Counted from the first letter of the stretch, positions 37,016 through 45,267 are shown. The stretch is DNA of 64,000 nucleotides from JAPPLB01 sp965218555 (GCA_965218555.1 OZ244625.1:4898001-4962000), one strand, 5' to 3'. Made by a program: numbers and translations. The notes: a model not told the origin generated them from the sequence alone.

Positions 37016-37542
37016 GAGATCCTCCGCCTCAGCACGAGCCAACAGGCGATACCGGCCGTAAAGATCACGGCCGTCTCCATCAGCGTGTCCAGCGCCCGAT
37101 AGTCCATGAGAACTGCCGTTACGACATTGGGAGTCTGAGTGTCGCTGAGGCTGTTTTCCAAATAGAACGGTGAAACATGCACGCTGGCGGGCGCTTTCAG
37201 GTCGCCGAACGCCGGAAGATCCTCCGCAGCATAGAGAAGCAGCAATCCAAGCAACGGCAGGGCGATCACCGCAGCCAAGGGTGGGGGAGCACGCCGAATC
37301 AGAGTATCCTTCGGCGCCATGCCGAACAGGGTGAGCAGGAAAAACACCGTGGCCAAGCCGGCTCCGACGACCGCCTCGACAAACGCCACGTCCACGGCCC
37401 CCAACCATGCCCAGACAAGGGCGAGGAAAAAGCTGTATGAGCCAAGGATGAACACGGCGCTGACCAAGTCCTTGACAACGATGGCGCCGCCTGCGGTCAG
37501 AACCAGCAGAACCAGCAGAGGCAATTCGAACGAGTACGTCAT
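37012..37542 (-). CDS. Separate MrpA C-terminal module (DUF4040/MbhE-like)
   Basis: 176 residues from the ATG at 37542, which overlaps the mrpG stop as ATGA; a TTG at 37560 is an alternative start. The first half matches DUF4040 (GGAIVVKDLVSAVFILGSYS, AWLGAVDVAFVEAVVGAGL). The second half, after a non-helical insert, has VVTAVLMDYRALDTLMETAVIFTAGIACWLVLRRR, the MbhE/MrpA-C-terminal signature. In classical Mrp systems this is the C-terminal end of the large MrpA; here it is a free subunit, as in Mbh-type and split Mrp systems. Coupled translation with mrpG and mrpB is likely. Confidence 0.87.
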   Translation of the reverse strand: MTYSFELPLLVLLVLTAGGAIVVKDLVSAVFILGSYSFFLALVWAWLGAVDVAFVEAVVGAGLATVFFLLTLFGMAPKDTLIRRAPPPLAAVIALPLLGLLLLYAAEDLPAFGDLKAPASVHVSPFYLENSLSDTQTPNVVTAVLMDYRALDTLMETAVIFTAGIACWLVLRRRIS

Positions 37543-37838
37543 CCGCTCTCCCGGCTCCAAGGTTTCATACCGGAACGAAGCGCCGCCCGGACCGTTGCGT
37601 GCGCGATAACGGGATTCAGCATGTAGAGCAACGCCAGGACAACGAGGATCCTGAGGGCATTCGGGCTGAACCCATGTTCGACAGCCAAACCCGCCAGAAG
37701 AAATAACGCCCCGAGTGAATCCGTGAGCGCTACAGCATGAGATCGTGTAAATACGTCAGGCAGGCGAACCATCCCGATCGCAGCTACGAACAGAAAGAAC
37801 AAGCCGACAAGCATAAGGCCGGCGCCGATCAACGTCAT
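37539..37838 (-). CDS. mrpG: Mrp antiporter subunit G
   Basis: 99 residues with three helices and the MnhG/PhaG signature FLFVAAIGMVRLPDVFTRSHAVALTDSLGALFLLAGL. It directly follows mrpF with no spacer and overlaps the next gene by four bases. It is a small accessory membrane subunit of the Mrp complex. Confidence 0.92.
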   Translation of the reverse strand: MTLIGAGLMLVGLFFLFVAAIGMVRLPDVFTRSHAVALTDSLGALFLLAGLAVEHGFSPNALRILVVLALLYMLNPVIAHATVRAALRSGMKPWSRESG

Positions 37839-38105
37839 TCAGGCGGTTCCTCGCTGTTCCAGGTATTTAATGATGGCCAGAGCGCCCACCAGGTTCAGGA
37901 GAGCATAGCCAGTCGAGATGTCGACGAACATGTCTACTCGTTCGTAAACGGCGCCGATTACAACCAGGAGGATGATCGCTTTGGTTGAGATTCCGTTCAG
38001 CCCCAAGATTCTGTCGTAAACGGTAGGTCCGCGCACCACCCGATACAAGTAGATAATGATCATGACCGCGAGGATATTCAGCACAAACAAATGGAATCCC
38101 GTCAT
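37839..38105 (-). CDS. mrpF: Mrp antiporter subunit F
   Basis: 88 residues with three helices and the MrpF signature RVVRGPTVYDRILGLNGISTKAIILLVVIG, then DISTGYALLNLVGALAIIKYLEQRG. It overlaps the mrpE stop by four bases (ATGA). The family is required for Mrp assembly and has bile-salt/cation effects in other bacteria. Confidence 0.92.
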   Translation of the reverse strand: MTGFHLFVLNILAVMIIIYLYRVVRGPTVYDRILGLNGISTKAIILLVVIGAVYERVDMFVDISTGYALLNLVGALAIIKYLEQRGTA

Positions 38106-38596
38106 CCCCGAGCCTCCCTTCGCTTGAACAGGTTTGCAATTTTTCGATCGAGCCGGAGAGTCGTCACATCTTGCGCGGAGTAGTCATCCATGGCGTGGAC
38201 GAGAACTTCATCGGGATTGGCCTCGACGGTGAGCGTGCCGGGAGTGAGCGTTATGGAGTTGCCGAGAAGGACGATCGCATTTTCGTTGGCCAGCTCCGTT
38301 CGATGGCGAATCATTTGGGGGGCGATGGGCAGACGCGGATGAAGGATCAAAAACGAAAGGTGGAGACCACTCAAGAAAATCCGTCCGAGGAGCCAGGGCA
38401 GGTACGCAAACAGCCTTAGCCAGTAAATGCTATACGCGGCCGGCGTCAGTCTGTTGGTGTTCAAAAGGGCCACGCCAAAAGCCGCGGCCAAGCCAATCGC
38501 CATGTGAAGAAGGTTGTAACTCTCGGAAAGCAGCAGCCAAAGAACGAAGAGAGCCGCTGTCTTGTGCAGCAGCGTTGTGGAGAGAAGGACGCTCAT
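38102..38596 (-). CDS. mrpE: Mrp antiporter subunit E
   Basis: 164 residues with an N-terminal helix pair and a C-terminal cytoplasmic domain. The MnhE pattern is clear: LLLSESYNLLHMAIGLAAAFGVALLNTN, then ELANENAIVLLGNSITLTPGTLTVEANPDEVLVHAMDD. It is the first Mrp gene of the cluster and is separated from dabA by a 460-base repeat-filled spacer that probably contains its promoter or a processing site. Confidence 0.92.
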   Translation of the reverse strand: MSVLLSTTLLHKTAALFVLWLLLSESYNLLHMAIGLAAAFGVALLNTNRLTPAAYSIYWLRLFAYLPWLLGRIFLSGLHLSFLILHPRLPIAPQMIRHRTELANENAIVLLGNSITLTPGTLTVEANPDEVLVHAMDDYSAQDVTTLRLDRKIANLFKRREARG

Positions 38597-39056
38597 GGTT
38601 TGATCTCAGGGCCGCAGAGCGCTATGCGGCCCGCGATAGCGGCACAACAGCCCGTGGCAAGAGTCACGCAGGCGGCGTTACGCGCCCTGGGGCCGATTGC
38701 GTAGCGCGCGGCCGCTGCAGGAACGCAGTGCCGCGCTCTCCGCGCTTTTTTCTTCGCTTTTTTCTTCGTAGGCCGGAAGCGGCGCGTAACCCTTCGGGCG
38801 ACGGACGTTTTTTTGTTCCGACGGCGGTGATGCGGGCAAGATTTTTCCTTCGTACGCGCTCCCAGGGTGCTGACCTTGCCGCCCATCGTGACCGTGCTTT
38901 TTCTTCGCAGCGACCGCCTAAGATCGCCGGCTTTGTCGTTCGCTTTTTCCTTCGCAAGCAGGAGATCACCCGGACCGCCATCCTCCTCACTCCGCGCCTT
39001 TTCTTCGCAGCGATCGCAGAAGCCCGCCGCGCTTTTTCCTTCGTACCACGGGACTT
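38597..39056. repeat. Spacer between dabA and mrpE with repeated T-rich/CTTCG motifs
   Basis: No gene. Seen on the plus strand, a motif of the form CGCTTTTTTCTTCG or CGCTTTTTCCTTCG occurs about eight times between 38748 and 39045, the first two in tandem. On the transcribed minus strand these read as CGAAGAAAAAGCG runs. A similar pair is at 8467-8500 inside the gene-less element. There is no single hairpin with a T-run that I would call a terminator, so read-through from dabA into mrpE is possible. Confidence 0.7.
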
Positions 39057-42050
39057 TTACCACGGGCTGCCAGCCTCCCACGTAGAGTCAGGATGATAGC
39101 GGTGAAATTGCCTTGTTTGCGGATCAAGCGCCAAAAGATTCATCCATCGATTATGGAAGACCTGCTGCAGGATGGCGTGCTTTTGGATGGTCGAAGATAT
39201 TCGCTGCTTCGGGGCCTCGATAATGGCCAGGAGCCGCACTGGTTCGTGATAGTGGACGGCGCCGTCATTGACGCCTTGCAAAGGGAGGCCACTCTGGAGG
39301 TCACTTTGGCTCCCGAGCATCACGCCTACGCCGGAGACAACGTTGTGGATCACCTTGCTACCGCTGCCGTAGAACCATGGATCGACAGCGGAGAAGTAAT
39401 ATTCCATGTTAATCCACTCGCCGACGATCAGCGGGGCCGTCATGATCTTTTCGAGCAGCGCGCCGTCGGCGTCCGAATCCGGATCATAGGAGTGCAGGAA
39501 TGCCCGTGCGGACAAATCAAGACCTGCGGTCACCTGGCGGCGCCCGATGATGAATGCGGCGTTGCTCGACAGACCCCATTCGGGCCGGACGTTCGCCCAG
39601 TCCGTGCTTCGAGAGAGCGCATGCGCGTAGGCACGTTTGGGCGACATGCCCTTCGGGGTGCGAGGAAGGCGGCCGCAACGCTCGAGAGCCTGACGGGCGC
39701 CCGCTTGATCGAGGTCGCGGGCAAGTACATGCAGGTCTTCGGCATGGCTCGACGGCAAATCGACTACGTCGTAGAATGCGACCCGATCGGTCGTCGTATC
39801 GTGCTTTCCCGCCAGGAACCAGGTATCGTCCGGGATGACGAGCCCATTCCGCCGGAGCGTGCTACGGACGTCGGGATAGTTCGCCATTGCCGCAAAAACG
39901 CGTGCATTCGGGTCGCCATGGCTACCGCCGCAGGCACCGCAGTTATAGGCGGCGGCATACGGGTTGTTTTCCGAGATGGCGCCGTGCCCGCATACGATGA
40001 CGAGGCGGCCGAAGCGTTCCGTCAAGCCGATGATCCTCAGGCCGGTTCCGACGAACCTTGCCTGTTCCTCGAGAGTGAACCCCGGCAGTAGTCCGAGTTG
40101 CGACTCCGCTGTTTGTTCGGAGCCGGGTCCAGACTCGGATCTCGAGAAGGGTATTTGGGTCTTGAGCGGGTGACTGTACCTTCGCCTCACCCAGTCCCGA
40201 GCGCTGATAAACGGCTTTTGAAGCAAAGTCTTGCCGATCAGTCCGATGCTGAACAGGAGTCCCAGCGCATCAATCAGCATGAAGGAACTGATTGGGTTCT
40301 GCTTCAGGTCGTGAAACAGCTCGTCTCCCAACCGCCGCCACCGCGTCCCCGATGCATAAGTCTTCAGGGGACCCTGTTCGCCGGAGCGAGGCGTTTCGGC
40401 AACCGCGTGTCCGGGCTTGAGCAATACCGGACATAGAGCCAGACGCTCCGTGCTGTCAAAAGCTTGATGGCTCATCGGCACGCCGAAGAATCCTGCGTAA
40501 CCGAAGGTTTCATATGGCCCCTGCGATTCTACATGCCGCCGAAAGGGTTCGGAGCGCGCATCGATGCAAAAGATCAACTGGGCTCGAGGACGGTCGTCTC
40601 TTCCCTGCCCGCTTCCGCCGTGCGCGGACAGCTTCTCAACGAAGTCCTCTCGGAAAGCGTCTTCATAGGCTTCGAGCCAGACGGGCCCGTGGTCGTCCGC
40701 CGGAAACGAATCCAACCATCCCAGCAGTGTCCGGCAATCGGCCGAGGACAGCGCTTGCACGTTGTCGGGCGTCAACTCCAGGCTGCGGGCAAGTCGAAAG
40801 AGCCGCCATGCATCACGGCATAGCGAAAGCGTCCGATCGTCCCCAGGATGGGAGCCCGGCTCTGTCAACTCACCAGGCCGATCAGGATTGCTCCGACAAT
40901 AGGAGGTGATTGCAGACAATGTCCCGGGAATACGCCACTCCCGCTCGCAAAAGGCATTGACGAGCTCCACTTCGTAGAAAAGACGTACGGCCAGATACTG
41001 AACCAAGTCGATCGGGTGCTCGTGCTGGCCGGGATACTCGGGGTTTTCGCTCCGCCATCGAACGAAACCCGTCCAACCGGGCAGTTGAGCGAAGTGGCGC
41101 GACTGATAATCCTTCCAACGGGCGGGCGGCAGCTCCAGCCGACGCAAGCAGAGGGCGACAGCCTCTTCCGGCGCATCGGGCAGCGACCGAACCTTCCGTG
41201 CGAAGTTCTTCACGCCGAGGAAGCGGCAGGAAAAATCGCGCGCGGCAAGCTCTCGCCAGCTTTGATAAAAGCCCCGATTTCTCGAAGGCATCCCCCATCC
41301 GGCCAGGCCTTCGTCGAGAAAAGCCGCGGTCCACTTGATCATCTGGGCGTTGATCCGCTCGACAACCGAAGCTCCCGCCAGCAAGTCCAGCCAATCGCCG
41401 ATGGTTCGTCCGTCAGGCAATACCGCGTCCGGAGCAGCGCCAGGATGACCTGCCTCCTCACGGGGCGCATCTTCCCTGGATGCATGCGGTCCGCCGGTGA
41501 GTGGTTCTTGACGGTACAGAACGGACAATGTGCAGTCCCACAGATCTGCCGCACTGCTCTTTCCATTTCTTGCAGTCGGCGGGTCCCCTCTCAGCGGATT
41601 GCCAAGGCCTTCCTCCTTCAATGTCCAGTCCAGAAGAGAGGGTTCTAACGCTTCGATTCCCGCCAGCAGGTGCAGGCGGAATACATCCGACGGGACGATC
41701 CGCCGAGAACCCGACTGGACGGCCGCCCTCGAGTTTGCACTCGGCCCGAAACGGTCCAATGCACGCCGGACATTCTTCTCCGTGATGCGTCCGTCCCGGT
41801 AGAACTGACGATACTCGTGATTCGGGAGGTATCCGACCCCTCCCTGCAAGCGCCTCCCTTCTCGAACAGCTTCATCGAAAGGCAGATGCTCGTACCCTCT
41901 CACAGGGTTCCGGTAGGCGAAAGTCTTGAGCGGCCACAGTTGGGCGACCGATTGACATGCTTCGACAACCTGACGCCGGACGCCCTCTCGTTCCTCAATC
42001 GATAGAGTCGCCAAGGATTGTGGGGTCGATTGTGATGTCGTCGTGTCCAC
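39057..42050 (-). CDS. dabA: DabA, inorganic-carbon accumulation subunit (DUF2309/UPF0753)
   Basis: A 997-residue protein of the DUF2309 family. The beta-carbonic-anhydrase-like zinc site is complete: Cys495 and Asp497 in LIFCIDARSEPFRRH, His689 in VCGHGAISENNPY, and Cys704 in YNCGACGGSHGDPNARVFA. Other family blocks are PLKTFAYRNPVRGYEHLPF, FYQSWRELAARD and NHVYDPESD-like HSYDPDSDADGALLEKIM to INMEYYFSAVDPWFYGSGSKVIHN. In characterised systems DabA works with a NuoL-like DabB to hydrate CO2 vectorially at the membrane, using ion gradients. Here it lies 50 bases after a SulP gene and upstream of a full Mrp set. Zinc ligands and length support function. Confidence 0.92.
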   Translation of the reverse strand: MDTTTSQSTPQSLATLSIEEREGVRRQVVEACQSVAQLWPLKTFAYRNPVRGYEHLPFDEAVREGRRLQGGVGYLPNHEYRQFYRDGRITEKNVRRALDRFGPSANSRAAVQSGSRRIVPSDVFRLHLLAGIEALEPSLLDWTLKEEGLGNPLRGDPPTARNGKSSAADLWDCTLSVLYRQEPLTGGPHASREDAPREEAGHPGAAPDAVLPDGRTIGDWLDLLAGASVVERINAQMIKWTAAFLDEGLAGWGMPSRNRGFYQSWRELAARDFSCRFLGVKNFARKVRSLPDAPEEAVALCLRRLELPPARWKDYQSRHFAQLPGWTGFVRWRSENPEYPGQHEHPIDLVQYLAVRLFYEVELVNAFCEREWRIPGTLSAITSYCRSNPDRPGELTEPGSHPGDDRTLSLCRDAWRLFRLARSLELTPDNVQALSSADCRTLLGWLDSFPADDHGPVWLEAYEDAFREDFVEKLSAHGGSGQGRDDRPRAQLIFCIDARSEPFRRHVESQGPYETFGYAGFFGVPMSHQAFDSTERLALCPVLLKPGHAVAETPRSGEQGPLKTYASGTRWRRLGDELFHDLKQNPISSFMLIDALGLLFSIGLIGKTLLQKPFISARDWVRRRYSHPLKTQIPFSRSESGPGSEQTAESQLGLLPGFTLEEQARFVGTGLRIIGLTERFGRLVIVCGHGAISENNPYAAAYNCGACGGSHGDPNARVFAAMANYPDVRSTLRRNGLVIPDDTWFLAGKHDTTTDRVAFYDVVDLPSSHAEDLHVLARDLDQAGARQALERCGRLPRTPKGMSPKRAYAHALSRSTDWANVRPEWGLSSNAAFIIGRRQVTAGLDLSARAFLHSYDPDSDADGALLEKIMTAPLIVGEWINMEYYFSAVDPWFYGSGSKVIHNVVSGVGVMLGSQSDLQSGLPLQGVNDGAVHYHEPVRLLAIIEAPKQRISSTIQKHAILQQVFHNRWMNLLALDPQTRQFHRYHPDSTWEAGSPW

Positions 42051-42100
42051 TTCCGATCACGTCCCAGCGCAGTCGCAGTCAGGCGCTGATCGAGAGGCTC

Positions 42101-43753
42101 CTAGGCGGGGCCATGAGCGCGCCTGACCCTGGCCGACGACGGATGCTCTGACAGTTTCCGATGCGAGCTGAGCCCCTCAATGACCAGCTCAGAATCATGC
42201 TCCCGAAATTCCTGCTGCATCTCGCTGAGCCTCTCCATCACCGTATGATCAACCAGAACGGTTTCCGACAAATCCAGGACAACACGCGGCTGATCTCTCA
42301 CGCTCTGCAGCTTCTTCTGCAAGCCGATCCAGGTGCTGAACACCGCAGAGTCTTTGACGCTGACTCTCACTTCGTCCTTCTCGTTTCGGTCGATGTTGAC
42401 CCGCAATCGAAACAGCGATGCAACAGGAGCCCGATTCACGAGATGGATGATCGCCTTGACACAGATACCGATCGCAATGCCCATAAGCAAATCGGTCGCA
42501 AGGACGCCGACGATGGTTGAAACATAAATGATCAACTGCTCGCGCCCGATTTTATACATATGGACGAACTCGTGTGGGGACGCCAGCCGAAACCCGGTAA
42601 AGACCAGCATCGCTCCCAGCGCGGCGAGCGGAATTTGATTGATCAGCGCAGGCGCCAGCGCCACAAACACGAGCAAGCACAGACCGTGGAACATGTTGGC
42701 AAAGCGTGTTTTCGCGCCATTATCGATATTCGCCCTGCTGCGCACGATCTCGGAGATCATCGGCAACCCGCCTACGAAAGCGGAGAGCGTGTTTCCGACG
42801 CCAATCGCGAGCAGGTCGCGGTCGTGATTCGTCTTTCTGCGCCAGGGATCGATTTCGTCGACGGCTTTTGCGCTCAGAAGAGACTCGAGGCTTCCAATCA
42901 GCGCAAACAACACAATGTATTTGAAGCCAGTGGCTGTCGCTACGCCGGAGAAGTCCGGGAAAGCGAGCGCACTGAACATGTTGTAGGGGACACTGACCAG
43001 CAAGTGAGGGCCTAACGAGTAATCCCGTCCGCCGAACGAATAGATGTGCTGCTGGCTGACTTCGAAATACAGACCCAAGGGGACGGTGATCAGCAAGACG
43101 ACCATCGGGGCCGGAATCTTCCTGAGCAGCGAAATCTTGACAAACGGGTGTCCGAACATCACGACCAGGCTGATGATCCCGATCAAGCCGACTACAGGAT
43201 TCATATCCGCTATGAATTGGGGAATCTTGGCAAGCAGTTCCAGCGGCGCTCCTTCCGACCCTAGACCCATCGTGATCGGGAACTGCTTGGCGATGATGAT
43301 CACGCCAATTGAGGCGAGCAGTCCATGCACGGCCGCAGTGGGGAAGAACCCCCCAAGAATACCCGACCGGAACACCCCGAAAAGTATCTGGATGACCCCG
43401 GCCACTACGCCCACTCCCAGAGCGAGCCGATACGCTTGCATATCCGCTGCAGGGTCCCGCCCCGCGGTAAAGCCGAAGTCGGTGACGCAGCCAATCGCGA
43501 TGACGATAAGGCCAGCCGCGGGTCCTTTGATCGTGAGCTCCGAGTTGCTCAAGAAAGCGGAGAGAATGCCCCCGATAATCGCCGTGAAGATTCCGGCCAT
43601 GGCCGGATATCCACACGCGAGGGCGATGCCTAGACACAGAGGGAGTGCGATGAGAAAGACGAGAAAGCCGGAAAGCAGATCGGAGGTCCAGTGTTTTCGG
43701 AGTCCGTCGAGTGTGCCTCTCGGCACCTCTTCTGAAGGCAAGTTCATATTCAT
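42101..43753 (-). CDS. SulP-family anion transporter with STAS domain (possible bicarbonate transporter)
   Basis: A 550-residue protein with about 12-14 helices. The SulP motif is visible near the N-terminus (LVFLIALPLCLGIALACGYPAMAGIFTAIIGG, then SELTIKGPAAGLIVIAIG), followed by a C-terminal STAS domain (RVVLDLSETVLVDHTVMERL). The SulP family includes sulfate permeases and Na+-dependent bicarbonate transporters of the BicA kind. Its position directly before dabA, and the Mrp antiporter genes that could manage the sodium gradient, favour bicarbonate, but the sequence alone does not settle the substrate. It is the first gene of the cluster. Confidence 0.88.
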   Translation of the reverse strand: MNMNLPSEEVPRGTLDGLRKHWTSDLLSGFLVFLIALPLCLGIALACGYPAMAGIFTAIIGGILSAFLSNSELTIKGPAAGLIVIAIGCVTDFGFTAGRDPAADMQAYRLALGVGVVAGVIQILFGVFRSGILGGFFPTAAVHGLLASIGVIIIAKQFPITMGLGSEGAPLELLAKIPQFIADMNPVVGLIGIISLVVMFGHPFVKISLLRKIPAPMVVLLITVPLGLYFEVSQQHIYSFGGRDYSLGPHLLVSVPYNMFSALAFPDFSGVATATGFKYIVLFALIGSLESLLSAKAVDEIDPWRRKTNHDRDLLAIGVGNTLSAFVGGLPMISEIVRSRANIDNGAKTRFANMFHGLCLLVFVALAPALINQIPLAALGAMLVFTGFRLASPHEFVHMYKIGREQLIIYVSTIVGVLATDLLMGIAIGICVKAIIHLVNRAPVASLFRLRVNIDRNEKDEVRVSVKDSAVFSTWIGLQKKLQSVRDQPRVVLDLSETVLVDHTVMERLSEMQQEFREHDSELVIEGLSSHRKLSEHPSSARVRRAHGPA

Positions 43754-43760
43754 AGCGGTC

Positions 43761-43817
43761 TAATCCTGCATTTCTCGCCATCTGCCGGCCGAAGCACGTA
43801 GTGAGAAACGCAGACTA
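43761..43817. repeat. Hairpin repeat family, copy D (short, deleted interior)
   Basis: Only the two ends remain: TAATCCTGCATTTCTCGCCA, then GGCCGAAGCACGTAGTGAGA and AACGCAGACTA. It sits just upstream of the SulP start codon, where it could affect the cluster's promoter. Confidence 0.7.
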
Positions 43818-43936
43818 AAAGTTTGGGATTTTACCACAACATCCTCGCAATTCCGCAACTAGGGAGACTCTGTCCCGGAAACCCGGCCCAAACTGCCGAG
43901 GGGCCAAATCATTGTTATCACACTGCACTTCCCGGA

Positions 43937-44037
43937 CCGACCGAGAACGGCTGACTGTGCGCGGACACATGATTCGGGGTATTTTTTGCCGGGAAATGGC
44001 GGGAAATAGCTGGAAATAGCGGGAAATAGTGGGCAGG
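43937..44037. repeat. 100-bp dispersed repeat, copy 2, with four 10-bp tandem units
   Basis: Begins CCGACCGAGAACGGC as in copy 1 (8029), then GTGCGCGGACA and GGGGTATTTTTTGCC. Four units of GGGAAATAGC-type follow (43991-44030) and then GGGCAGG. The flanking order is conserved although the 10-bp unit differs from copy 1 (GCAATTCCGG). Confidence 0.75.
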
Positions 44038-44049
44038 GAATCAAGGCGG

Positions 44050-44140
44050 TGATTCGGGAAACGCCGTGTTTCGTGTATCGGGAAAAGCATAAAAGCCGTG
44101 ATTCGTGTTTCGTGTCTCGTGATTCGTGACTCTTGATGCG
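44050..44140. repeat. Heptad array (GATTCGT/GTTTCGT/GTCTCGT), first block
   Basis: Successive 7-bp units such as GATTCGT, GTTTCGT, GTCTCGT, GATTCGT and GACTCTT run through this interval, usually introduced by AAAAGCCGT. It lies just after the stop of the Mu gp27-like gene. Further blocks are at 44764-44872, 44946-45058 (inverted) and 45105-45155, and the motif is also inside hairpin copies B and E. Confidence 0.75.
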
Positions 44141-44167
44141 CGTGGAAAGAGAGGGGGGCAGCGGACA

Positions 44168-44740
44168 TCAAGCTTTGACGCCATAGGCTTCGCGGATGAT
44201 CTGGCGCATCCGCTTGGGGTCGATGGCGGCGCGCTTGGCGTCCTTGGCCTTGGCGGCAGACTCCTCAGCGGCCTGGCGCTTGATCTCGCGATCACAGCGG
44301 ACGAAGATCTCTCTCGAACGCTCCAGGCGCTGCGCCATGAGGCTGATCTTGCCGGCGGTCTCGACGACGCCGGGTAAGGAATCATCGTCGATCTCGCGGT
44401 CCTGGAGATGCTGGAGCCGGGAGGCGAGGTCGAACACCAGCGCCCGCAGCATCCCGGTGACGAGGTGTCCGAACTGCCCGGCGGGCGCCGAGCCCAGCTT
44501 GTCGGCCCAGACCTCGGTGACCTGGCGCGTTTGGAGCAGCCGCTCGCAGACCGCCCGCATGCGCTGGTCGTAGCGGTTGACGGCCGTCCGGCTGACGCGC
44601 TCGGCCAGTCCCAGATCGTCGAGCAGGGCGTTGGTCCGCTCCCTCGCCTCGGTCTGCGTGATGGCGGGGTCGCGCAACCAGCCGTGGAGCGCCTCGCGGA
44701 CGTCGCTCGGCAACCGATCGATGCTGCTGGGCTTGGACAT
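44168..44740 (-). CDS. Mu gp27-like protein (DUF3486), orphan prophage gene
   Basis: A 190-residue soluble protein. It matches the DUF3486 family of Mu-like phages: SKPSSIDRLPSDVREALHGWL at the N-terminus, SRTAVNRYDQRMRAVCERL in the middle, and a basic C-terminus ending IDPKRMRQIIREAYGV. In Mu-like phages gp27 lies beside gp28 (large terminase) and is thought to act in DNA packaging. None of the other late phage genes is present within the window on either side, and the gene is enclosed by heptad repeat arrays. It is either the last relic of a prophage or a gene carried with the repeats. The frame is intact. Confidence 0.75.
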   Translation of the reverse strand: MSKPSSIDRLPSDVREALHGWLRDPAITQTEARERTNALLDDLGLAERVSRTAVNRYDQRMRAVCERLLQTRQVTEVWADKLGSAPAGQFGHLVTGMLRALVFDLASRLQHLQDREIDDDSLPGVVETAGKISLMAQRLERSREIFVRCDREIKRQAAEESAAKAKDAKRAAIDPKRMRQIIREAYGVKA

Positions 44741-44763
44741 TTTTTTCAGCCCCCTCCTACTCA

Positions 44764-44872
44764 GGCTTCAAAAGGCCGTGGTTCGCCTGCCTGTCCGGCA
44801 GACAGGTGTTTCGTGACTCGTGTCTCGGGAAAACCGTAAAAGCCGTGTCTCGTGATTCGTGATGCCTGAAAA
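44764..44872. repeat. Heptad array, second block, with a nested palindrome
   Basis: Begins AAAAGGCCGTGGTTCG, contains a CCTGTC/GACAGG inverted repeat near 44797-44813, then resumes with TTTCGTGACTCGTGTCTCG and AAAGCCGTGTCTCGTGATTCG. It lies 24 bases upstream of the gp27-like start codon. Confidence 0.7.
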
Positions 44873-44945
44873 ACCCTTGGAAGCGGCTTGGTGTCGCTCA
44901 AGGAGGAAACGCCTGACGGCCGGTGAACATTCCTTTCGTTTGCGC

Positions 44946-45155
44946 CACGATCACGCATCACGAGACATGCGTCGATCCGTGGGCCATTTGCCGGAAGCCG
45001 CAGCCGCACGCGCCACGAATTACGCATCACGAGTCGCGAGACACGGCGTTTCTATCCTCATGCTATGCAGGCCGAGCCGGGGAAAGAAAGACTGAAGCCC
45101 TTCAGTACCAAAGGCCGTGTTTCGTGATTCGTGTCTCGTGATTCGGGATGCACGG
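44946..45155. repeat. Heptad arrays, inverted block and third direct block
   Basis: The inverted orientation (ACGCATCACGAGACATGCG, ACGAATTACGCATCACGAG) occupies 44946-45058. The direct orientation (AAAGGCCGTGTTTCGTGATTC and onward) occupies 45107-45152. The facing blocks could pair in single-stranded form. Confidence 0.65.
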
Positions 45156-45267
45156 CGCTCGATCTCGTCCATCGAGCGGGGTTGTACATCTTTCCTCGCT
45201 GACGATGTAGGAGGCAAACGCCTGTCAGCGATTCCCCGCCCCGGCGCTCTGAATGAGTTGGTCCAAC

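Noticed and set aside
37016..37408. N-terminal extension of the mrpB frame
   Set aside because: It overlaps the DUF4040-type gene in another frame; the 150-residue form matches the MnhB family length.
30817..38596. A respiratory complex I (nuo) operon
   Set aside because: MrpE, F, G and MnhB-type genes are present, and no NuoA-J, NuoE/F/G or quinone-site NuoH genes are seen.
39093..40091. Plus-strand ORF of 332 codons
   Set aside because: It lies wholly opposite dabA, whose motifs and zinc ligands are certain; it is a shadow frame in G+C-rich DNA.
44050..45155. Heptad arrays as CRISPR or coding repeats
   Set aside because: Units are 7 bp without spacers, and the translated frames (RITRHESRIT-type) have no start or family.
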